A stretch of DNA of 64,000 bases, from NCBI RefSeq assembly GCF_024346455.1, contig NZ_JAGQCY010000005.1, positions 124,001-188,000 on the forward strand, in the 5' to 3' direction. A program made the translations under genes and the position numbers. This DNA comes from Cyanobium sp. Aljojuca 7A6 (lineage in GTDB: Bacteria; Cyanobacteriota; Cyanobacteriia; PCC-6307; Cyanobiaceae). The notes under the pieces were generated by a model, which saw nothing but the letters and a program-made list of their open reading frames with translations, did no database searches and was not told the DNA's origin. Positions 28,812 through 36,321 of the stretch are shown in pieces (position 1 is the stretch's first letter; each line of letters begins with the position of its first letter).

Positions 28812-30763
28812 TGGACAGCAAGAAAGGGCCAGGGTCAACGCTGTCCTCCCTGCTGGCGCGGCTGGGGTTGCGCCACATGGGCGATAGCGTCCGCTCGCTC
28901 GTGCCCTATGTGGCCGCGGGCCTGTTGCTGCTGGCGCTGCAGCGCAGCCCCATCAACGAAACCCTCAACCTGCTGCTTTACGACCTGATCACCAGCCTGC
29001 GCCAGGCTCCGCCCGGCACGGACAAGCCGATCACGATCATCGGCATCGATGAATCCGACCTCGCCACCTACGGGTTCCCCATCGACGACAAGGTGCTGTG
29101 CGAAGTGATCGACCGGCTGAGTGCCGAAGGGGCGGTGGCGATCGGCCTCGACATCTACCGCGACCAGGGCGTCGGCCCCGACCAGGCCTGCCTGCGCGAG
29201 CGCTTCCGCAGCAATCCCCGCCTCGTATCGATTTTCAATGTGGCCGAAGCCATCGACCCGGTGCCGGGGACGCCGGACCATCGGCGCGGTTTCAACGACC
29301 TTGTGCTGGATGCCGATGGGGTGATCCGTCGCGATCTGGTGCATGTGGCCGGCCAGGACGAAGCCACCGTGTCCCTGCCCCTGCGCCTGCTGGAGGTGGG
29401 CAAGGGACAGCGGAGCCTGCGGCAGCGGCTCGACAAGGGCAGCGAACCGGGCCCGTGGCTGGAGCCGGCGTCGGGGGGCTACGACCAACTGGATGCCGCG
29501 GGGTTCCAGCAGATGCTGTCCTTCCACCAGATCGGCAGCTTCCACCTCTGGAATCTCCAGGATGTGCTCGGCCGCAGGCCGATCCCCGCCGACCAGATCC
29601 GCGACCACATCGTGCTGATCGGCAGCACCGCTCCGAGCCTGCGCGACCTGTTTCCGGTGCCCCAGACCCGCTCCGCCCTCGGGGAGAAACAACTGCTGGT
29701 GCCCGGCGTCGAGATCCATGCCCACCGGCTGGCCGCGCTGATGGACCGCAATGTGGCCGGAGACCCGCGGCGTCTGCGCACGCTTCCAGGCTGGGTGGAG
29801 CGACTGGCCGAGGTGCTGGCCGTGGTGCTGGGGATCGCTCTGGGGGAAGCGTTCCGGCTGCTGCGCCGCAGCGTGCTCGTGGTGGTTCTGGTAGCGGCGG
29901 TGATGGTCGGTGGCGCCGTGCTGCTGCTCTACAACTTCGTCTGGGTCGGGTTGAGCCTGCCCCTGACCGGGCTGATCGCCATGGCCGGTGCGGCCTGGGT
30001 GCGCCGGGGCGCCTCCAGCCAGAAGCAACGCCAGCAGATCGAGCGGCTGCTCGGCCAGACCACCTCCCCGGCCGTGGCCCGCCAGCTCTGGAACCAGCGG
30101 GATGGACTGCTCAGCGACGGGCGCTTCGAGGGACGCCAGCTGCCGGTCACCGTGCTGATGTCGGACACCTGCCAGTTCACGAGCGTGTCGGAACGCCTCA
30201 CCCCCGGGGAGCTGCTCGACTGGCTGAACCGTGGCATGGCCCTTTTCGTGCCGGCGATCACGCGACGGGGCGGCATGGTCAACAAGTTCACCGGCGACGG
30301 TCTGCTGGCGGTCTTCGGTGCTCCCCTGAGCAGCGGCGAGCAGTCGGATGCCAAGGCCGCCGTCGATGCCGCCCTGGCCATTCAACGGGCCGTGGTGAGC
30401 CTCAATGAGGAGCTGGAGAAGGAGGGGCTGCCGGCCATGGGCCTGCGCGTCGGTGTCCACTCCGGCCTTGTTCTGGCGGGATCGATGGGCAGCAGCGAAC
30501 GCCTGGAGTACGCCGTGATCGGCGATGCCGTGAACTGCGCCTCACGGCTGGAGAGCCTGAAAAAAGATCGCCAGAACAATCTCTGCCGGGTGCTGGTGTC
30601 TTCCAGCACGGTGGAACTGCTGCCCACGGGGCTGCCGCTGGAGTGGCTCGACTGGGGAGAAATGAACGTCAAAGGGCGCAGTGAACCCCTGCGAATCTGG
30701 GAGCTGCGCGGTGGCCTCAGACGGGACAGCGCACTGGAATCCGCTCCGGCCACTGGGCCGTGA
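28811..30763 (+). CDS. CHASE2-domain nucleotide cyclase (copy 3), coupled to the cNMP-binding channel
   Basis: 650 residues from ATG 28811. A membrane helix (~30-45), a CHASE2 sensor (~55-330; PITIIGIDESDLATYG, DHIVLIGSTAPSLRDLFP), three membrane segments (~335-405), then the class III cyclase domain. Metal ligands are Asp452 (MSDTCQFT) and Asp496 (NKFTGDGLLAVFG), with Lys492. The second base-reading position is Ala568 (EYAVIGDAVN) instead of Thr or Asp, so substrate specificity is less certain; Asn575 and Arg579 are present. It is coupled to the upstream channel by TGATG, and its tail overlaps the antisense DUF928 gene by 47 bp. Confidence 0.9.
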   Translation: MDSKKGPGSTLSSLLARLGLRHMGDSVRSLVPYVAAGLLLLALQRSPINETLNLLLYDLITSLRQAPPGTDKPITIIGIDESDLATYGFPIDDKVLCEVIDRLSAEGAVAIGLDIYRDQGVGPDQACLRERFRSNPRLVSIFNVAEAIDPVPGTPDHRRGFNDLVLDADGVIRRDLVHVAGQDEATVSLPLRLLEVGKGQRSLRQRLDKGSEPGPWLEPASGGYDQLDAAGFQQMLSFHQIGSFHLWNLQDVLGRRPIPADQIRDHIVLIGSTAPSLRDLFPVPQTRSALGEKQLLVPGVEIHAHRLAALMDRNVAGDPRRLRTLPGWVERLAEVLAVVLGIALGEAFRLLRRSVLVVVLVAAVMVGGAVLLLYNFVWVGLSLPLTGLIAMAGAAWVRRGASSQKQRQQIERLLGQTTSPAVARQLWNQRDGLLSDGRFEGRQLPVTVLMSDTCQFTSVSERLTPGELLDWLNRGMALFVPAITRRGGMVNKFTGDGLLAVFGAPLSSGEQSDAKAAVDAALAIQRAVVSLNEELEKEGLPAMGLRVGVHSGLVLAGSMGSSERLEYAVIGDAVNCASRLESLKKDRQNNLCRVLVSSSTVELLPTGLPLEWLDWGEMNVKGRSEPLRIWELRGGLRRDSALESAPATGP

Positions 30764-31454
30764 TCAGATCGGCGAGCCCAAAGGTGGCGCCAACCTCCTC
30801 CCGGGACACGCTGGAACCACAGGACCGTTGCAGCTTGACCAGGGAGGCCTGCACGACCGTGTCCTCCTTGGAGGCTTCCGTCACGAGCAGACTCAGGGCC
30901 GGCGGCGAATCAGCCGCCACGAAGTTGAGCGGATCGGCCGGGGTGGGGTTGGCCGCTGCGCCGGGGCAGATGTAGCTCGATTCCCACATCGTCGGCACTT
31001 TCACCGGGGGCAGCGTCAGCAGGGTGATGCCCGGAGCGGAGGCCGGCAACACCCGTCGCTGGCCCGAGGCCATCGCACCATCGACGGTGCCGTGGCCGCT
31101 CAACGGGCGGAAGGTGATCTCCAGAGGGCTGGGGGAAGCGCTCGGGCCTTCGAGCACGCCGAGAAAACGGGCCTTGCCGGGAGCGAAGACACTGCTGGAC
31201 GGCACCAGATGGGCCAGAAGGCGACTGGCGCATTCACCCCGGGTTCCTCCCCCGACCCGGCGGCCCGGGAAGCTCTTGCGAAGATCACTCTGGGCCTGGG
31301 CTTGCGGTGGCTCCATCGCCACCATGGGAGCCAAGGTCAGCAGGGAAGCGGCCAACAAAGAGACGCGATCGCGACGCGAACGGCCCATGAGGACGTTTCG
31401 GGCCAGGCGAGGGAGCTGGACAGCCATAGGGGAATCAGCAACCTTTCTCTTCAT
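30717..31454 (-). CDS. DUF928 family exported protein
   Basis: 245 residues with a probable signal peptide ending near PPQAQAQ (~55). The mature part begins with the DUF928 hallmark FPGRRVGGGTRGEC, followed by beta-rich sequence, a PVKVPTMWESSYICPGA segment and paired cysteines. DUF928 is a cyanobacterial family of unknown function that, from memory, often neighbours CHASE2, CHAT and haemagglutinin-like genes. The ATG overlaps the upstream DUF3307 stop as ATGA; later starts at 31427 or 31388 are possible. Confidence 0.82.
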   Translation of the reverse strand: MKRKVADSPMAVQLPRLARNVLMGRSRRDRVSLLAASLLTLAPMVAMEPPQAQAQSDLRKSFPGRRVGGGTRGECASRLLAHLVPSSSVFAPGKARFLGVLEGPSASPSPLEITFRPLSGHGTVDGAMASGQRRVLPASAPGITLLTLPPVKVPTMWESSYICPGAAANPTPADPLNFVAADSPPALSLLVTEASKEDTVVQASLVKLQRSCGSSVSREEVGATFGLADLITAQWPERIPVRCPV

Positions 31455-31876
31455 TGGAACCAGAGCGGTGAGGAGGCCTGCCGAATCGCCAGGAAGGCCC
31501 AGAGGAGCTTGCAGATGATGTGAAGCGCCTGATCAAAGGACAGGGTCCACAGACGCCGGCACTTGCCCACGTCAATCAACAGATGCAAAACCCATTCTGC
31601 CACACCCAACAGGGGTGACTGGGTCACCATCCCCACCAGAAATCCATGGATGGCGGCGTGGGAGGTGAGCCACCATCCCCATCCAAGGGTGACCCCACAA
31701 CCAGGGCATTTCTCCCGAGCCATGCGGTCACTCTGAAGCCCGAAATCCCCGACGAAATGGGCCATGGCCAACATCAGAAAAACGTTGAAGACCGCTGAAA
31801 GATCAGGCACTGAATGAAGAACTGAGTTGACCGGAAACGATGGTTGAGAAGGGCTAAGCGCTAGGGATCTGGACAC
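31451..31876 (-). CDS. DUF3307 family membrane protein
   Basis: 141 residues from GTG 31876. Three hydrophobic segments are seen: AVFNVFLMLAMAHFVGD, AAIHGFLVGMVTQSPLLG and IICKLLWAFLAIR. The family pattern AHFVGDFGLQSDRMAREK followed by a His-rich membrane segment (LTSHAAIHG) is present, with an inserted KCPGCG pair that could bind metal. The function of DUF3307 is not known. The gene lies 19 bp after the CHAT exoprotein stop and overlaps DUF928 by 4 bp, so all three are probably one transcript. GC content is lower than in the neighbours. Confidence 0.75.
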   Translation of the reverse strand: MSRSLALSPSQPSFPVNSVLHSVPDLSAVFNVFLMLAMAHFVGDFGLQSDRMAREKCPGCGVTLGWGWWLTSHAAIHGFLVGMVTQSPLLGVAEWVLHLLIDVGKCRRLWTLSFDQALHIICKLLWAFLAIRQASSPLWFQ

Positions 31877-31895
31877 GAGTGCCGTGGCAGATCGA

Positions 31896-34800
31896 TCACC
31901 AGGGAGTGCCGATCAACTGGACGCCGGCCCAGAAATAAGGGTGGCCCATACCTGAAGCGATGCGGCGACGCTGGGATGGCGTCAGTTCCGTCAAGAGCGG
32001 AACGCCATCGGATCCGATGACCTTATCGCCTTGAAGCCGCACCTTGCCAGTGGCCATGGCCTGCCGTGTGGCCCGCAGGGCATCGGCTTTTTGCACGCCT
32101 TGGTCGAGGTAGCGATAGAGCTGCAGAAAATAGGCGGAGGTGGCGACATCATCGACATACCAGAGCGTGCCGATCGCACTTCGTGATCCCGCCTGAAGGG
32201 CAAGGCCGGCAAAACCGAGCTCACTGTCACTGTCCCCCAAGGCCGTGCGACAGGCGCTCAGCACGAACAGTTCGAGCGGGCTGCCACTGCGCTGCTGCCG
32301 CAGGCTGGCGAACTCCTGCAGGCTGACGGAGCCGGTTCCGGTGAAGATGCGTGCCTGGGATGGTCCCCCGGGCATGAATTCGGCATGGGTGGCCACATGC
32401 AGGCGCTCGTAGCGCGGGTCGGCGGCCTGGCTCAGCAGCACCTCGGGGGTGAAACTCTTGTTCAAGAAGCGGTCGATGCCGACCCCGTCCGGAATGCCGG
32501 CGAGCTCCTCCGGTACCAAAGGCAAGGGGCTGAGCCCCTCAAACTCCGAGGCCCCCGCCGCCAGCACCCGCCCCCTGGTCTGCCGGGGAGGGCCGAAGGA
32601 GGTGAGGTTGAGAGAGGGGGTGATGGAAAAGCCGAACTGGTCGCCGAAATAGCTGGTGCCGTCATGCAGGGCTGCGAAGGGAAGGCCCTGAAGACCCCGA
32701 TCGGCGACGATCACCAGGGTGGTGATGCCCTTGGCCTTGAGCTCTTGGGCAACGGGCGCAATCAGGGCCCGGTGGATCTGCCTGGAGGGTGACTCCGGAT
32801 TCTCCACCTGGAGCGGTTCGAGGCGGGCCAGCTGCCGGTAGAGCGCCCGCAGCTGTTCGCCGAAGCGTTCGCGGGACAGTTCAACCCTCTGCCCGAAAGG
32901 CTCGCCCTTGCGGCTGAGCAGGATCAGATCGAGGAAAGAATTCGCCGGCTTTGGATCGGTTCCAGCTGGGGCATTCAGCCCCTGTCCTGCAGCCTCCTTC
33001 TGTTCGGTGAAGGACACCATGAGAACAGCCGGATTGAATCGCTCGTCATCCTTGTCCCCTTTCTGGGAGGCCTTGCTGAGCAGGCGCTGCAGTTCATCGA
33101 GGCGCAGGTTTCCGTTGGAATCCGCCGCGGTGCCCACATCCCCCAGGGTCCTCCTCACATCTTCCGTGCGCTGCTGATCCCCATCCGAGAGTGCCGCGGC
33201 CACCAGGGCGGGTGACAGGGAGGTGGTGGAGGAAGTGAGGGTGCCTGGCGCCCCAATCGCGCTGCCAGCCAGGCTGAAATCGGCTTCCGAGAGGTTGACC
33301 GCCAGGGCATCGGAACCGTCCCCACGACGGCTGCTGATGAGGACCGCTCCGGTAGGAATCGTCTTGGCCGTCGAAAAAATCTGATAGCCAAGATCAGGCA
33401 ACACCAAGGCCGGCCGCGGAAGAGGTGCCGGCGAGGGGGCCTGGGGTGGCGGCACTGCCTGGGGTGGCGTTACAGCTTGCGGTGGCGTTACAGCTTGCGG
33501 TGGCGGCGTGAAGGGAGGCCTCGGCGGGATGGGCGGGTCGGGCGGCGCCGGGGGAGGTGGCGGGGTCGCCGCCAGATCACCGCCGAAGCTGAACGGCAAC
33601 AGGGGATCGCCTGTCATCCCCACACTCAGAAGATCAAAACCAACGGGCAGGAAGGTCTGGCCGGGGACGAAAGCTCCGGAGATGGTTTGAGCCCTGATCA
33701 GCTCGAAGGGGGTGGGGACGCCAACGATCGGCGGAGAGACCACTTCCAGTCCGCCGCCGAGAATGGTGTCACCAAAGACGGAAAGCTGATCGTCAGTGGA
33801 GAGGTCGAAAAGGACCTGGCTGTTGTCGGCCAGCCGGAAGCTGCTGGCACGGATGACGAGCGATCCGATGGGATCCAGCACCGCCACCGGGGCCCCCGGC
33901 AGAAGGGAGCCTCCGTTGCTGAACGCCCCCAGACCGGAACCCACCTCAATCACACCGGAACCCTGGAGCAATCCATCATTCTGAAATGTGGGACTGTCGA
34001 TCAACAGACTTGCTGAACCACTGCCCTGAAGGACAATCGAGGTACCAGGGGAGATGTTGGCACGCTGAAGGTTCAAGGTACTGAAGGGAGCAATCAGGAT
34101 TGATCCGGCACTATCAAGAGCCGCCAACTGATTGGATCCAGACAGCTGTAGCTGTGCCCCACTGTCAAGAGCCAGATTGGGACCGATGACGTTTGCATCT
34201 GTGAGTGCGAGAGTGGCTCCATCAGCAACTCTGATGAAGGTCGTAAAGATCTGGGTTGTATCTCTGAAGGTTCCACCATCGATACGGCTGCTCTGCGCTG
34301 AAGGGCCAATCTTCAGAAGTGATGTCGCGAAGGCTGTAACGGTGCGGCCAGGACCCTGCACGTACCGTCTTGTGATATCAAGAATGGCAGGCTTCTGGCT
34401 TTGAAATACCGAAAGCTGAACGTCTCCCAGGCTTGATGCATTCCAGGAGAATTCGCCAGTGCGAACGGTACCCGAGAATAGATTGAACGGTGCCACGGCA
34501 CCCGTCAATTCAATGTTGCCATCAATCCGAGACGCACCCTGAATGGTTCTGAGCGTTCCGGTGTTGATGTCCACCGCGCCCTTCTGCCAGCTGATGGAAC
34601 CCACGGGCGAGGATGCATCAGCACCCTTTTGATACCAAAGGTTGACATCCAGTTTCCCCTGAACGGACGTGTTCGAGAAGGCAACGGGGGCAATACCTGG
34701 AACCTCCGGAACATTGATCAGGATGTTGCCATCGGCCTCCAGATTGAGGGTGGCATTCCCACCAGCCGTTTTCCTGACACTGGCCAGAAGGGAGATGTTA

Positions 34801-36170
34801 CCGGCCTGGGTGCCCTGGGGATCCGTCGTGTCAACGATCACCGTCTGGCCGAAGTTGAGGGCCGTGTTAATCAGTGAAACATCGATGAGCGACGGGGAAC
34901 CCGGCGCCCCGTTGGAGCCGCCGGGTGGCGAGCCCCCCGCTCCGGCGACGATGGCGATGTCGCGGGGATCGATCAGCCAGGTGCCCCCTTTCCCCCTGGG
35001 TGCCGACAGATCCGGCGCGGTGGACAGTGCCAGCCAACCTGCCGAGGTTTCCACGAAACCACCATCGCCAGCCTGGGGACCGCCCCTGGCGCTGATGGCG
35101 CCACCCACCTCGGCCCTTTCCTTGCCGAGGACCAGGATGCGGCCACCACGACCAGCGCCGGTGGCATCAGCACGCAAAGCGGAGGCCGCGTCGACCGTGG
35201 TGCTCAACGCGGTCACGGCGCCGAGGCGATCGGCACCGACATGCACGTCCCCACCCGCCGTACGGCCCGTCGCCAGAAGGCTGGATCCAGCCAGCGACAC
35301 CTGGCCCCCGGAGAGGCTGATGCTTCCGCCAGCGCCGGCCGGATTGGAAACATCCACCGTGCTGTTCTGGAGCGCCACCTGCTGGCCCTGCAGAGCGATC
35401 TGCCCGCCGGGGGCCTGAAGCCGGGATCCCCCCAGCAGCACGTGGCCTCCCTGGGCATCCAGCAGCAAACCGCCATCCACGGTGAGCAGGCCGCCATCCA
35501 GGGAGAGATCCCCCTGGGCGGAAAGGCCAAGCTGGCTGAGGGTGGACGGGTCGGTGCTGAGACCGGATAGGCCAAGGACAGGCGCCCCGACCAGGGAAGT
35601 GGCGGCAGCGGCCGTGGTGCCGAACACATCAAACCGCCCCTCTCCCAGCCGCAAGCTGGTGGCGGTCGACAGATTCAGTTGCTGAACATTGTTGAAGGTG
35701 CCGGCACCACTGAGCCGGATACCACCCGGCGAGAGCCAGACAAGGTTGGCCGGCCCGCTGAGGGTGATGGCCTTGTCGATGAAGCTACCCAGGGGGTGGG
35801 TGACGCCCACCATGACGTTGCGATGTCCGCCCACCTCGAGGCTGACGCCGGTGATGCCGCCGCGGGTATCGAAGGCGGAGAAGCGGTGAAAGAGATTGGC
35901 CCCGGCGGAGGTGCCGCCCTGGATCGCACAGGCACCGCTGAAGCAGCTGCCTCCTGGCTGGCCATTGACCGCACTGCCCAGCCCCAGCACCCCGCCGGTG
36001 GCGGTGATCTCGCCAGCGGCAACGGGAGAGCCAGCCAGACCGAGCAGGACGGCGACACCCAGAGTGGAGAACCAACGCGTGGATTTCACAACAGGAACGG
36101 CATCCGAGCCAGCATGGGCGGCCAACTTTCCTGGCAATTGGTAGCCGTTGCTACTCAAAGTCCCGCCCAT
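31896..36170 (-). CDS. Two-partner-secretion exoprotein with C-terminal CHAT protease domain
   Basis: 1424 residues. An extended signal peptide (~1-52, ending SPVAAGE) precedes a haemagglutinin-activity TPS domain (~53-190: GEITATGG, SAFDTRGGI, LSGPANLVWLSPGGIRL). A long Gly/Ser/Asn-rich beta-helix-like passenger follows (~190-880), then a Pro-rich linker (~885-930) built on an 18-nt tandem repeat, an EF-hand-like DSNGNLRLDEL (~1010), and a CHAT caspase-like domain (~1110-1424) with the predicted dyad His1262 (VATHAEF) and Cys1307 (LSACRTAL). It should be exported through the divergent TpsB. Downstream are DUF3307 and DUF928. Parts of the passenger (34000-34900) are lower in GC. A CHAT domain usually needs activation; the trigger and target are unknown. 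Confidence 0.9.
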   Translation of the reverse strand: MGGTLSSNGYQLPGKLAAHAGSDAVPVVKSTRWFSTLGVAVLLGLAGSPVAAGEITATGGVLGLGSAVNGQPGGSCFSGACAIQGGTSAGANLFHRFSAFDTRGGITGVSLEVGGHRNVMVGVTHPLGSFIDKAITLSGPANLVWLSPGGIRLSGAGTFNNVQQLNLSTATSLRLGEGRFDVFGTTAAAATSLVGAPVLGLSGLSTDPSTLSQLGLSAQGDLSLDGGLLTVDGGLLLDAQGGHVLLGGSRLQAPGGQIALQGQQVALQNSTVDVSNPAGAGGSISLSGGQVSLAGSSLLATGRTAGGDVHVGADRLGAVTALSTTVDAASALRADATGAGRGGRILVLGKERAEVGGAISARGGPQAGDGGFVETSAGWLALSTAPDLSAPRGKGGTWLIDPRDIAIVAGAGGSPPGGSNGAPGSPSLIDVSLINTALNFGQTVIVDTTDPQGTQAGNISLLASVRKTAGGNATLNLEADGNILINVPEVPGIAPVAFSNTSVQGKLDVNLWYQKGADASSPVGSISWQKGAVDINTGTLRTIQGASRIDGNIELTGAVAPFNLFSGTVRTGEFSWNASSLGDVQLSVFQSQKPAILDITRRYVQGPGRTVTAFATSLLKIGPSAQSSRIDGGTFRDTTQIFTTFIRVADGATLALTDANVIGPNLALDSGAQLQLSGSNQLAALDSAGSILIAPFSTLNLQRANISPGTSIVLQGSGSASLLIDSPTFQNDGLLQGSGVIEVGSGLGAFSNGGSLLPGAPVAVLDPIGSLVIRASSFRLADNSQVLFDLSTDDQLSVFGDTILGGGLEVVSPPIVGVPTPFELIRAQTISGAFVPGQTFLPVGFDLLSVGMTGDPLLPFSFGGDLAATPPPPPAPPDPPIPPRPPFTPPPQAVTPPQAVTPPQAVPPPQAPSPAPLPRPALVLPDLGYQIFSTAKTIPTGAVLISSRRGDGSDALAVNLSEADFSLAGSAIGAPGTLTSSTTSLSPALVAAALSDGDQQRTEDVRRTLGDVGTAADSNGNLRLDELQRLLSKASQKGDKDDERFNPAVLMVSFTEQKEAAGQGLNAPAGTDPKPANSFLDLILLSRKGEPFGQRVELSRERFGEQLRALYRQLARLEPLQVENPESPSRQIHRALIAPVAQELKAKGITTLVIVADRGLQGLPFAALHDGTSYFGDQFGFSITPSLNLTSFGPPRQTRGRVLAAGASEFEGLSPLPLVPEELAGIPDGVGIDRFLNKSFTPEVLLSQAADPRYERLHVATHAEFMPGGPSQARIFTGTGSVSLQEFASLRQQRSGSPLELFVLSACRTALGDSDSELGFAGLALQAGSRSAIGTLWYVDDVATSAYFLQLYRYLDQGVQKADALRATRQAMATGKVRLQGDKVIGSDGVPLLTELTPSQRRRIASGMGHPYFWAGVQLIGTPW
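33445..33498 (-). repeat. 18-nt tandem repeat coding for a Pro-rich linker
   Basis: GGTGGCGTTACAGCTTGC occurs twice in perfect tandem (33463-33480 and 33481-33498), with a degenerate third copy at 33445-33462. On the coding strand each unit is six residues (AVTPPQ-type). The repeat lies in the linker between the beta-helical passenger and the CHAT region. Copy-number changes would alter linker length without a frameshift. Confidence 0.8.
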
Positions 36171-36321
36171 GGTGTTGATCGGCGGGTAAATTCCCTAAGC
36201 ATCAGCGACTGAGGCATTCCGGTCATCATTATTCACGCATCAGGCTCTACTCCGCCTGTCCTCATCAATATTCAAGAACGTTACCAGTCTGTCTTTCTGA
36301 GCGAGAACACGGCCCCTCCTG
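36171..36321. promoter_or_regulatory. Divergent control region between the TPS-CHAT gene and tpsB
   Basis: About 150 bp of relatively AT-rich, gene-free sequence between the two divergent secretion genes. AT-rich -10-like stretches exist on both strands (for example the ATTATTC and AATATT runs near 36227-36272), but no convincing -35/-10 pair or operator is visible. Confidence 0.35.
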
